A stretch of DNA of 64,000 nucleotides, taken from positions 567,990 to 631,989 of the forward strand of contig WMCF01000170.1 of the NCBI GenBank assembly GCA_009792885.1, written 5' to 3'. Below the pieces are notes generated by a model. That model did not search any database, was not told the DNA's origin, and saw only the letters and a list, made by a program, of their open reading frames with translations. Below are positions 35,396-47,210 of this stretch, piece after piece. The number at the start of each line of letters is the position of its first letter. Positions within the stretch are counted from its first letter, which is position 1. The DNA comes from Eremophila alpestris peregrina (Eukaryota; Chordata; Aves; Passeriformes; Alaudidae). Made by a program: the position numbers and the translations under genes.

Positions 35396-37484
35396 GCTTT
35401 TGACTTTGATTTACCACAGGAATGTTTTTGTTTGTTTAAAAACAGTGCAATAAGGTGGAGAAAGGTCAAGGAAGAGCAGCTGGAGAAAGGTATTGAAAAA
35501 TCTGTGTCGCCATTGTTCTGTTTATACTGTGCAGATAGTTTATGTTGCTGTACTTTTTCTCCCCTTGGATGCTATTGTTTTCATTTCCTGATAGGGATAT
35601 TTCTGAAGTAAAATGTAAAAAAAAAATCCTAGGGTCAGATTATTGATCTAGAGCTGCCAAATTCTCCTGATGTGTCATTCTAGCAGCTAATTGAAAGGTT
35701 TCTGTTGTGGAATCAAAAGTATGCTTTTGAGACCTGAAACACCCTGTTTTGCTTCACAGCTTTTTGATCTGAAATAACTAGGTGAGCTGTTTCAGGAAGC
35801 TGACTACAGAGATGTATGTCCCTAATTTCCTCCTTGCACTGGCCCCAACTGTGCTAGCCTTTTCAGCTCCTTTTAACTAACTGTCATTAAAAGCAAGGTA
35901 ATTGGCTTTGGATGCTTCTATTCCTCAAAACCTCATTAGATCTTGAAGCATGGTTTCTGCTCAAAATTCCACTTTCCATCTTCAATGAAGAAATAGACAT
36001 TGTTCTTTAACTCTGTAGAAAAAGAAATATTTTTAAGCCTCTGTATCTCATGTTTCTGACTGTCTCTCTAGCCTATGTGAGAAACATCGTGATTGAAAGG
36101 CTACACCAAGTTAAAAAAACATTAATTTTCCAAACCAGGCTGTCTCTTTCTTCTGCCTGCAAGTACCTCAGCATTGTCATAACTTTATTTAAGTGAATTA
36201 ATCCGATACACATCTAAGAAGAATGAGACTTTTAATGCCCATGAAATAATTTCTGAAATGTAAAATGCCCACATATACATGGTAAAAAGTATGGTATTAT
36301 TTTAAAAAATGTGATGGTTTAGCTTTAGCAGTAGGCACCTACTCCATTTCTGGAAGTATGAAGTGAAGTATGAAGTCAGGCAAAGCAAGTATCTAATCCT
36401 ATGTCATTTTCATTTTATTAGTATTGGGCCTTGTCACAGGTATTGGTCCTTCTTTCCCATAACAGATGGTTTCATATCAGTGCACTCTTTTTGCCATTAA
36501 ATTGACATGATTTACAGATTTTTGCAGTGTTTAGTTGTGCTAGTCTGAGGTTTGAGTCTTTGTAACTGAGTTTGTTTTCCTTGTAGAATCTAACAGCATT
36601 AACCGCTTCAGAATGGCAAATACTTTAAATCTTTGTTAGATCCTTATCCTGTGTCCACTCCTTTCCAGATGTCTCTTTGTGACTGCAGGTCATGGGAACT
36701 TTGGCTTGAAGATGTCTAGGGCAAGACTGCAATGCCAGTGGGCTGGAATTTTTCATCCTAACATAACACAGAAATGCCTATTTACTTTGACTGTTAAATG
36801 TCCTGCTGTCTTCTTCAGGACTTCTGCAAGATCAACACTGTAAGTATTCTCTTGCAGATTCCGAAAATTCTGTATCATAGAATAAATAAATGCATAAGGG
36901 TTTCACCTGGCAAGCTCCATGTCATTACATTTGTGCTCTGTAATGAAACTGGTTTTCAAATGATATTTAAAAAAATAATAATTCAAGTTCTCATTTTATT
37001 TATTTATTTTTTTTAATTTAAGCACTTTGATTTCCTATTTCTAACTTTCTGGAAGAGTGGTAGCAGGTGAAATGACAATTTTCAAAACTAAAATAAGATT
37101 CCCAAGCCCTTGTGATTTCAGATGCCAAGAGTTAAGAAACAAGCATCCTAAAATGCATGATAAAATGATGAAAGATGGAGGTACTGCAAATAAAAAGTTC
37201 AGCTGTGAGCATTCAATCTCAGAAAAAGATAAGAGAGTTTTTTCTCCAGAGAACATCACTTTCAAAGGAAACTGGAAGAACTACATTTAAATGTAATGTT
37301 GAGTTTCCTGTTTAAAATGACTTATGATCTCTTTATAAAGACATTCTGCAAAAATCACCAAATTCTTTTAGTGTTAGCCCTCCAAATACTAGAGTTGTCA
37401 GAATTTTCTACAAAAAGGTAGAAAATTATAATAAATATTTTCCTAAAGGATAAAAACATACAAGAGATAAAAAACTATTTCCTA
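35396..37484. other. AT-rich non-coding DNA
   Basis: No gene is supported. A 77-codon frame at 37057-37290 has an AG acceptor-like site inside it but no recognisable domain. Confidence 0.4.
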
Positions 37485-37812
37485 GTAGTATAGGATATGG
37501 GGTTATAATTGTTAAAGTTATTAAAGCTTATGTTTACAAAAAAGCCCTGTAGGAAGGCACAGCTGCAGGTTGGACAGTTGGAGGTCATTTGGGGGGGTAA
37601 GAGTTATGGCTCGGGGACGGAAAACTGCAGCTGAGGCAGCCAATGGGTGCTTTTCTCCTGTTATGTTTTGGTTTTGTCTGGTTGAGACTAAAGGTATAAA
37701 AGGGGGGTAATTTCTACAGTAAAGTGATTTCATTTGCATGCACAAGGGGGTCTGTGACTTTGTTCACCATTGCTAGATAGTGGTGCCAAACAGATTACTG
37801 CAGTTTTAGGCA
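37485..37812 (+). mobile_element. Short LTR, inverted partner of 40756-41096
   Basis: It runs from 'gtataggatatgggg' to 'gcagttttaggca'. It contains 'ctgcagctgaggcagccaat' (CCAAT box), a TATA box (ggtataaaagg, about 37690) and 'tgcatgcacaagggggtctg'. The same blocks appear in reverse at 40756-41096. The ends are set by that comparison and no TSD was found. Confidence 0.7.
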
Positions 37813-39553
37813 CAGGCTCTGAAACAACGAAAAAAGCCCGTGAATGATTCATCCATAACATTAATTAATGTGTCATCCAAAAGTCCCTCCTTATACTCTT
37901 GATTTGAAAGGTCAAGTTTTGCTCAAATGGACAATTCTCGATAAGATGGTCCCAGGAGGTCTAATCTATTATGAACAACTCAGCTGCATGAGACAGGATA
38001 CACAATGGGCAGAAAAAGCAAGACCTGCTGGAGTCAGAACAAGGGCAAACACTTTCTCTTTTCATTCATTTCCCCCTCTGTTAAAAAATGTTCTTCCCAG
38101 GACTTAGTGGGTGACATCAAGTATGTCACAGAACACAACTGTCCCTCGCTGAACGACAATAGAGTGTCTTGACCTCAGTGAGGTGTTTTGAAGATAGATT
38201 TCTGTTCCAGTAAATTGGCTGTCTGAAATTATTTGACTATATAAATGTTAAAGGTGCTGATCTGAAGCAGTGTTTTCCCCTTTAATGTAATTTCTGGTGT
38301 GTAGAACAGACTGCCTTCTTCAGCTGGAAATTCCATTGGGAAATTTACCATGAGAAGGGAAGAGCCCAATTTCTGCAGGTGGGATCCCACTGTGAATCCT
38401 AGTGTGTCCAATCAAGTTTTCTGGACTTTATGTGCTCACGTTCCAGCAGACAGAGCAAGGTAAGGACACATCTGAAAATCATGTTTTTCTCAGAATTGTT
38501 CTAAATAATAGAATGGATTTGTCAGTCATGGAGATCTGAAAACTTGCTCTATCTGCTGCTTTATATAACCATTATGCCATATATCACCAACCTGCTTAAA
38601 AGGCCTGCCTGATTGAAAGAACAAATGTTTTGATTCAACATATTTATATTTACAAAATCTGGGTGGCCTGGAAACTCTGTGTTTACACCATAATGAACTG
38701 ATTATTCAAATACTCTCTAAGTTAATCAAATTAATGCAAATCTGTGATAGGATATTCCCTACCAAAATAAGAAGTGAATCAATGCTTAATCTGTTTAATT
38801 CTTAGGCTTCTTGCTCTTACAATGCTTGTTAGGCTATTAACACTAGTCTATGCAATGCTATCCACAGACTTTATGAGTGCCATTCATGAATACTGGAAAC
38901 TTGTAGGTGAATTCTGATAATAAATGTCTTACAGAAATATATTTGTGCACAGTGTAGTACACAACTTTGCGTATTCTTCAAGGTTATGAACTTTATAACA
39001 CAGCACAAGCTCCCTTGCACAGAGGCAGGATTTTGTCCTGGAATGTGGGGAACAATGCTCATCTCAGAATTTTTTGGCAAATATATCAGTCTGTGTCTTG
39101 ATGAATGACTGGATCTGTGCTGAAGATTCGAGTGTCAACAGCACCTCCTCATGTTGAAAATGTATCTGTTTAAACATTCCTGAATGCCTTAGTGACATAC
39201 ATTTTAAACATGGTATTTTCTGTCCAATAAAGTATTAAAAACACTTCTCTGCTTCACAGAAGACCCCATTTCTGTGGATTATTAGTAAAAATGTGAACAT
39301 TGCTAATGAAAATGTTAAAGACTAATGGTATTTATGTCAAGAAATGTTACCACATCCTTTTCAAGCAATGTATTCCATCATCAGCACTTCCTCCTCATTG
39401 GCACCCAGTTTGCTTTGCTCCTATTGGTTAGATGCTGACATATGTGCATGCTTTGTTACGTTCCAGTCGAGGTTACAGGAGCAGGTATTACATTTAGGAC
39501 TTAGAAATGTTTCAAATGCTCTTGTAAAAAATTGGAAAAAACCCCAGCACTGG
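37813..39553. other. AT-rich non-coding DNA
   Basis: No gene or clear repeat is seen. Open frames are short and lack domains. Confidence 0.4.
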
Positions 39554-40214
39554 TGTGCTGGTTTGGGGCAAATTTGGGAGGAAACTTCCCAAATTGGAGC
39601 CCCTCTGGGAAATGGCCCCTCCCTGCTACTGATTCATGAGGGAAAAAAAAAAAAATTCCTTAGAGTGGAAAAAAAAAATTTATTTAACAAACAAAGTGCT
39701 CACAAACCTATAAATTAATAATATGAAACAATAATAGCTGGCAAAATTGAGAAAGTCCTTGCTGTGGGAGCTCAGCTCGCTCAGCCTGTTATCAGTTCTT
39801 CCAGCCCTGGAAAATGCTGGCCGGGGCCTGGTGGCCCACTGGTGTGGACTCCTAGTGCTCTCGCTCTTGTGGGTCTTTCAGTCCAAGAGCAGGTTTAAAC
39901 AGTCCCAAGAAAAAGAAGAAAAAAACCAGTCCAGGGAACTTCTCTACCCCACCTAGCTAAAACTAACTAAAAGCAAAAAAAAAAAAAAAAGATCTCTGAT
40001 CCGCTGCCTGTCCGTGCTGCAGACAAACAGTCCAGGAGCTGGAATGTGGAGGAGTGAGCTGCTTTTCTGAAAACAAACTCCGCGCTTCTCTTTTCTCCCC
40101 CTTCGCTCTCTTGGAAGACTGGAACCAGTCTTAAAGCTACAGAACACAATATCTAACACAGACAGAACAGACGTTTTGGGGATACAAACATCATAAAGTC
40201 ACCCTAGGGCAACA
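39554..40214 (-). mobile_element. LTR, same family as the one at 63620
   Basis: The plus strand starts tgtgctggtttggggc and ends cctagggcaaca, so the minus strand reads TG...CA from 'tgttgccctaggg'. The minus strand has an AATAAA signal (plus about 39679-39684). The first 370 bases match the partial element at 63620-64000 with small indels. Target-site duplications were not resolved. Confidence 0.75.
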
Positions 40215-40755
40215 CAACAGGTTGATTTAACTCATAGAAGTCTTAGCAGGTTAAAATCACACAGATCATTTATTTGGGATATGTAGTTGTAAAAAATAGA
40301 CCCTCATTTTCAGTTGAAGACATCAGAGATGACATAACTAGATGACTTCCACTCTACTGCCAGCATTAAGTTCCAAAGACTGCCTGTTGCTGATTCTTTC
40401 ATAGGCATGAACTGTGTAGATACCAATTTCAACTATTCAACATCTGCAAAATGCTGTGAGAGAGGCACGAAGACAGGATTGCAAGTTTTTCTATGGGTGA
40501 AAATGACAGATAAATTAAGTGACTTACACAAAGTCAGTTAGCTTGACTTGCTTTCCCTTCTTGCAAGTGTGCAAAGCAATAAAGTCCTGGTTTTGGAAAA
40601 CCTCCATCACTGAATACAGAATTAAGCCTGATCAGGCTAAACCAAATCACACAAGGGAAGGGTATCCTCAGAAATGTAATGTGTCAGACCTACTGAACTC
40701 TGCTGTGAAGTCATATTTCATGTTTCTTATTTTTGTTGTTAAGGCCTGAGGTCAG

Positions 40756-41096
40756 TGCAACACCTGCAAAATCTGTTTTTGGACAGGAAAGCAAGCCTTT
40801 CTTTGTAGTGATGGAGGAACAAAGACACAGACCCCCTTGTGCATGCAAAGGAAATAATTTTATTGTAGAAATCACTCCCCTTTTGTACCTTTAGTCTCAA
40901 CCAGACAAAACCCAGACTTAACAGAAGAAGAGCACCCATTGGCTGCCTCAGCTGCAGTTTTCTGTCCCCGAGTCATAACTATCTCTCACCCCCCAACTGG
41001 CTTCTAATCTCCCAACCTGCAGCTGTGCCTTCCTACAGGGCTTTCTTGTAAACATAAACTTTAATAACTTTAACAATTATAACCCTATACCCTACA
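40756..41096 (-). mobile_element. Short LTR, inverted partner of 37485-37812
   Basis: It has the plus-strand left end tgcaacacctgc and right end ataccctaca. The minus strand reads a TG...CA LTR of 341 bp with a CCAAT box, 'aaaaggggag' and an AATAAA-containing 'ctacaataaaatt'. It aligns with the plus-strand copy 3 kb to the left. No clear TSD was found. Confidence 0.75.
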
Positions 41097-44000
41097 TTCC
41101 TGCAGAGAATGAATTTGAGTCAAATGTTCAGGACTTACCAAGGTTCATTAAGAGAAGAAGTGCAGGCAATCTTATGTAAAGGAATATATCCACATAAAAA
41201 ATGTTGGGGGCAAGTAGCTGTGATGGAAATAGTTATTAAGACTTTTTTTCCTTCTTTAGGTGCATATTTAGCAATAAAAACTAATGCTTTCACCTCAATG
41301 CTGTCACACAAACAAGAAGTCGTGAACACCTTTACCTAAAAGGCATGTTGCTACTTATTAGAGGCTGAGGGTTGTGCCAGCACCTGCTACTTGTTCATCT
41401 CTCAGTAAATATGTATGCAGAGTATGGTGCTCTGTTATTCTTATTACTGACAGAAGTTATCATTCCTCTTTGGAAGAAATAAACCAAGCACAGAAAAGGG
41501 TGTTCAATAACACTTTATGGGGAAGTTTTTACTGGATGTATGGAATGCTTGGGTTTTCTTCCTGGTTCATGCATCTCTTTGGAGAAGGGCTTTATCCCTG
41601 GCAGACTCCCCGTCTTTTTCTGTCTGCTTGATTAATTGCTCGCTCTAGTTTTGGTGTCAGGAGACATTTTCTGAATGATTAAGGGCATAAAGGACTTAGA
41701 GAAATTTTGTCATTTCCTAGATCTGGACCTATCAGAAGTTTGACTAAAGATGAACTACTTTTGCCACCCAGAAATGCCTCAGCTATGGGGTCTTGGAAGC
41801 TGAGACAGTACACTAACATACTTTGCCTAAGCATCTGATACCAGTCCCTTTGGAGACAGCACACTGAAATGGTTGTCTGACCGAATACAGCTTGTTTTTA
41901 TATTCTTGGCTTTGGGGTGGCTGTGTATCCTGTAGCTCCTTTCAAGCCCCTCAAAGACAAGGACACTAATTAAACCTGGAAGCTGGGACAGAGCAACACA
42001 GACTTCTAATCAATGTGATTACATCATGCATTCTCCCCCTTTATTCCTCAAGATGTCTGGTTAAATACAGTTGAGATAGTTTACAGTTACAGGTGAATGC
42101 TAATTGGTACAAAGTGTTAAAAGAATGCAAAACAATCTCACTTTAAGGTAGCTACCATGATCTCACCCTAACTATCCTATCTAAAAAATGCACACACCTT
42201 AATCTAATTTCTAAATGTGCCACAGGCTTCTCAACTTCTAACACAGGCCCAAAACTTGAGGCCTAGTTTGGGATAGCTCAAACCTCATTCCAAAGAACCT
42301 CATGTCCACATTCTCTATAGCCCCTCAAGTATTTCTGGGTTTATGTCTTCAAAGTGGACTGCAGTAGGTTTTTTCTTTTAAAGGCCTTTCCCGATTTGCC
42401 CCTATACTTACAAAAAACAAATTAGACTTTTGTTTCCGCTTGACTTGAAAAACCCCTGTTCTGATTTTATACTGTTGCAACAGTATAAAAGAGTTGCAAC
42501 AATGGTGACCATTTTGAAATGGTTGCTTGCAAAAAGAAACTTCAAGAATGTGTGATTTCATGGCACCAATCCACAAAACCTTCAGTTCTCACTGTATCAT
42601 ATTGTCAGCAAATACATATTGTCAGCAAATACATAGGAATAGACATATTTTCATTGTCTTAAAAAATTTACTATTTAAATAGTATGCGTGAACTATGCTT
42701 GCATTTATTCCCACTGTTTAATGATGTTAGTACTATTAAGCAAGATTTAGAGATTAAATTGAGTAAATTTTCTTCCTGAGCAGTCTGACAATAAACTGCA
42801 TGTCTATTATGTTGTACCTAGTTTTTACATACTGAAGAACAATAATTAAATTTTAATATTAACACTCTAATATTTTATACGGAAAACTGGCATTCAATGA
42901 AATCAAAACATTTCATACTTTGATATATTCCAACTTCCCCACAGATGAGGTACAAGACAAATTCTAAAAACCTGTATTTTTAAGAAGTACAAACATGATA
43001 AAAATGAACTTCAGTGGAAGTATTTCAAGTAAGCACCTAGTTCTTCAGTGCAAATTTGAATACCTACTCAAATGCCTTGATTCTTTTTGGTTTCTGGATA
43101 CCCACAGATCCAAAGTAAATCAAGAATCGGTTATATGAAATAAGAAACTTTGAACACTAGATAGCCAAGGACAGAGATGAATATCAAGTGTAAGAGTTAT
43201 CTTTGGCTTTGGTTAAATAATTGCTACGTTATTTTTCTGAACAATTGAAATAAAGTGGCTAGATCATAGTTGTTTAGTTTTTAGCACCTCATTTTTAAAT
43301 TAGATTTTCCACTTCAGTTTTACATATATAGTGATGTTGCTATTTTTAAAGGTAAAGCATAAATATCCTTTTACTCATGGAGCACATAAATGGTTCACTA
43401 AGAGCAATTAATTATAAAGACTAGCCAGAAACTTTCAGTCTAACAACTTTTCACTCAAAAATCCAATTTTATTAAAATTATTTCTGTCACAGAGCATATT
43501 GACTTTGGTGATATTTCCAATAATACTGAACAGTTCTAATGTTTTTAATGAAGAATTTCAACGTTCTTTCTTTTTGCTGTAACAAAACATTGTTCTTACT
43601 CTGATTTGATTTAAATTTGGGGTTTAAATCTTAATATAATTTTATATTTATGAACAGGGTATTTGTTCGTAAGGTACAAGATGAAGTTTTTTGTATTTTT
43701 AGAAGAAAACTATTAACCTTTTGAATGTTTAAAAATATCGGGGAATGCTGACCTTTGATCTAACTACTTTTCATTAAAATGACTATGCTCTACAAAGAAA
43801 GCAAAACATCAGAATCCCCAGACTTTTCATAGAGTGAGAAACCCCCCTTAGCATAAGGGGGGAATGGAACATATCAGGAATATTGAAAGGCAAGAGGAGC
43901 ATGTAGGTTGAATGATTTCTCTGTCTCCACCAGTGCAAGCATTAGAATTAGCACTTTTCTACTTCCTCCCTAACTTTTCCTGGGCTGAAGCTGGAGGCTT

Positions 44001-45760
44001 CTTATAGGAGGTTATACCTGTGTAGTGAAGGATGAAGTAAGTGGGTAATAAAACATCAGAAATTCATGACAAGTTCCCTTTCATCTGACTGAAGCATGAA
44101 GCCAGGAAATTTGCTGTTCTGATTTGAAGTAAAAAGACTTTGATGGCATGACAGATGCAGCAAGTGCAGAAAAGATTGAAACTTTTTAAAAAAATATTCT
44201 GAATAGCATGGTTATCTACAGTATGTAAAAGTTAAATCCTCTTTCCATATTTTGTAGGTTTCCAGAGTGCAAAAGTAAGTTTTTTCTCTCTTCTGTTTTG
44301 TCATTAGTCAGAAAATCATTCGTCAAAGGTAGACATTGAAATATATGCAGTTTTGAACTTGCATTTGGATCTGAGCTTTCAGGCAAAAGTCAGTAGTATG
44401 ACTGGTTTGACTTAGTATGATTTTTATATGTTAAGTAGTAAGGAGAGACATCCTTACTACTTACTATATCAAGACTGATCTTTCCCTGTATAGTTAAATT
44501 GGGCACAATGGCCATTTTTACAGAACCAAAAATAATATCTGCTTCAGTGAAGTCTAAATGTTTTTTCTGTTCAGCTCTGCTGTTCTGGATTTTATCACAG
44601 TAGTCATTAGCTGTAATAGCCAGTAGCAAGCAATCCCTAATGCCAGTGCTTTACTGCCTTCGTCCTATTTTAAACATAATGGTTTATGCTTAATTCCAAG
44701 GTCTGTGCCTTTAAGGTACACATTGTTCCATTAAGCAGCCATTAAGAACGTGTATTCAGTTGCTTTAGAGTAATTTTAAAGCATTGGTCTTATTTTCTTG
44801 TGGTCTGACTTCTTTGTTCAGAATGACAGGTATCAAGAAAATTTCTACATCTTTATCTTGTATCAGGCCATTATGTCATCCAGTTACATTTTAAATTGTT
44901 GTCAAGCACACCATTTACCCACTGAGCAAATAATACCCTTGTCTTATGTAGGATATTTAGGAAGGGATTACTTTCATTTCACTGAAATGAAATGAAGACT
45001 TTTGTTTTCTGAAATTTACTTTCCTTCTCTGGTAGCTTTTCAATTATTTATATTAACTGAGAAGACAATAGCTACATTTTGTCTAGTAGGTACAGCACTT
45101 GCCCAAATATTTATTTAAATTATTTTGAACACCTGTGGGATATCTTTTTGACCATTTGCTACATTATAATTGACATGAAATTTCCTCTCAATTGTCATTG
45201 GTACAATCACACACAGAACAGACATTTTAGGAGGAACATCTTTAGTAGTATTCAATTTTTAAGTCAAAACCATAGAGACAAGTAGTAATTTGGTTTAGTT
45301 TTTTTTGTGTTGGAGATTTATTAGCACTATAGAAGAATCTTACAGTCATGTTAAAGTACACATGCCTGTGATGAAAAAAAACACCCCTGCTTTTCAAAAG
45401 TGCAATTTTGGTTGTTTCCCTGGTGGTACCTAGAAGTTTGCAAGGTTTCTGTAAATCACACTTAATAGGAAATAACAGCTTTTATTTTTTAAGATATTTG
45501 CAGTGTCCAGATAAAAATTACACGTACAAAGTGGGAAGGTATTCTTTTTTAAGCAGAGTGTGTATATTTAACATTATATATTGGAAAAAATATAGACATA
45601 TAACTAGCCTCTCTTTTGTGCAATAAGGTAAATCATGCTAGAAAGCATTTTAGGTCTCTCATAGCTCAAGGCAATGGAATAATTTATTCCATTCCAGGTT
45701 TAAGAGTGAATCAGACAGTATTAAGAAATGAATTTTCAAAATACAATGTACATTAAATTT
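41097..45760. other. AT-rich non-coding DNA
   Basis: No gene is identified. It contains a 26-bp perfect palindrome at 42465-42490 and a small tandem copy of 'catattgtcagcaaata' at about 42598-42634. Confidence 0.4.
42465..42490. repeat. 26-bp perfect palindrome
   Basis: The two 13-base arms are exact reverse complements with no loop (arm ttttatactgttg). It could form a cruciform or a hairpin in single strands. Confidence 0.9.
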
Positions 45761-46121
45761 TTTATTTCTCTCATTTTGCCACTACTGGCTACTCAGGATC
45801 TGTTATGAGTTTTACTTTAGCTTTGCATTTTATTCTGTTTTTCCTCTTAGCATGTTGAGGTCTTGAGGCACAGTTTGTTTGATCCTTTTGCCCGTAAGGT
45901 GTCTCTTGAGTCTTTGTCCTATTTCCATCCACAGAGTGCTTTCTTAAGCAGATTGTGACAACTCCCCCAGCAGAGATCCTGCCATTCAGGGGAATGGCTG
46001 TATCCTCTGTGTTTCTCGACATGGTCTCATTAGTCATAATAAATCCATCCTGCTCACTGCTACAGCTCAGACTTTCTCCTTGGCAGTCTTTTTTTCTGCT
46101 CATTTTACTTCTGTCAACTGA
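45761..46121 (-). other. Candidate terminal coding exon, unidentified
   Basis: On the minus strand a splice-acceptor-like 'ctgaattctttcag' ends at 46122. From 46121 the frame is open in phase 0 for 110 codons to a TAG at 45789-45791, with an ATG at 46103. An AATAAA lies 22 bases after the stop (45766-45761). The block is more GC-rich than its surroundings. The product is hydrophilic and rich in Lys, Arg, Thr and Ser, with no domain I recognise. It could be the last exon of a host gene reading leftward, an lncRNA exon or chance. It lies about 100 bp downstream of a minus-strand LTR. Confidence 0.3.
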
Positions 46122-46218
46122 CTGAAAGAATTCAGGTACAGAATTTTATGTCTTCAGTGTCATTATGTGGCATTGTTACATTCCACTATGAGGAACAGCG
46201 AAGTGTTCTTTTGATAAT

Positions 46219-47210
46219 GGATGGTCAGGATCAAAGTAAGAGCAAACGAAGCAAACGTTGTATGAACCCTTTATTGGTAACAAAAAGACAAAATAATAAG
46301 TAGTTACTCTACTAAAGAGGGCTAGAGAAGACAGAGCAAGAGAAAGAAAAATGGGCGAGAGAGAGAAAGGAGACATAGGGAAAAGGGTGGTGTTACCAAC
46401 GGAGGTTGGGTAGAGCCATCAACATCCAGCAGGTGTGGGTGTGCATTCTGCCTGCCTGTGGACAGCACCTGCAGTGATGGGCGATTGGACATGAGGTGAG
46501 GGGGGCACTCAGGCGGGAGGTCCAGAAGCCTGAACAGGGTCATGGCAAGGATGGGTGGTGGGCTGGCTTGGAGGTGGGCAGGGTTGGACACAGATGGCTC
46601 AGGCAGGGATGCAGAGACAAAGCAAGCAGAGCATTCATCAAGGACACAGGGAAGCAGGACAGACACAAGGGCAAGTAAGAGCCAGGGAGGGCAGGAGAGC
46701 CAAAAGATAGGCTGGGGCCAGGGCAAAAAATGTAAGGCTGAAAAAACCCCCAAAAAGTAAAAAGGCAAAAGACCAAAAAGCCCCAAAAAGCCCACACTCA
46801 AAAAGCAAGTTCTACAAGCCCCCTGAATCACCAGGCCTCAAAAACAAACACACAGCCCCAAGCCAAAAACCAACACTGAAAATGCATATCTGAAGAACCC
46901 TGAGGCTTGTGAGGCAGTTAGTTTTTATACCCACTGGCTCCTCCTGAAGTCTGCTGACAGGAAACCACTGTCCCAGTCCAGTGTTCCACTGCAGTGCACT
47001 AGTAAAGACCTTTTTCCATCTGACTGGAGAGTGCCTCTGAAGGGTACAGTGCCTCTAGTGCTCTCCTGCTGACTGCCTGTCCCATATGAGACATGAACGG
47101 GCTACCAGGCAAAGACTTGTCCCAGAGACATGGCTTTTCTCCATCTTCTTCTAGCTGCTGGCTGGACATGGCCCATATGCAGCCCCTCCCCCACATGCTT
47201 CTGACAACCA
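46219..47210 (-). mobile_element. LTR-like element with TATA and AATAAA
   Basis: The block has a purine-rich left half and a GC-rich right half, and differs clearly from its surroundings. On the minus strand it starts tggttgtcagaagc, has a TATA box at 46929-46923 and an AATAAA at 46275-46270. The 650-base gap between these is long for an LTR, so the R region would be unusually long, or this is a partial element. Ends are approximate and no TSD was found. Open frames of up to 169 codons here on both strands are low-complexity and not supported. Confidence 0.55.

Noticed and set aside
37057..37290. 77-codon ORF with an internal acceptor-like AG
   Set aside because: The product is Lys-rich without a domain, and there is no matching donor or neighbouring exon.
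46322..46831. 169-codon minus-strand ORF with hydrophobic stretches
   Set aside because: It sits in a purine/pyrimidine-biased LTR-like element; the Leu/Pro/Ser-rich product is what a C/T-rich strand gives by chance.
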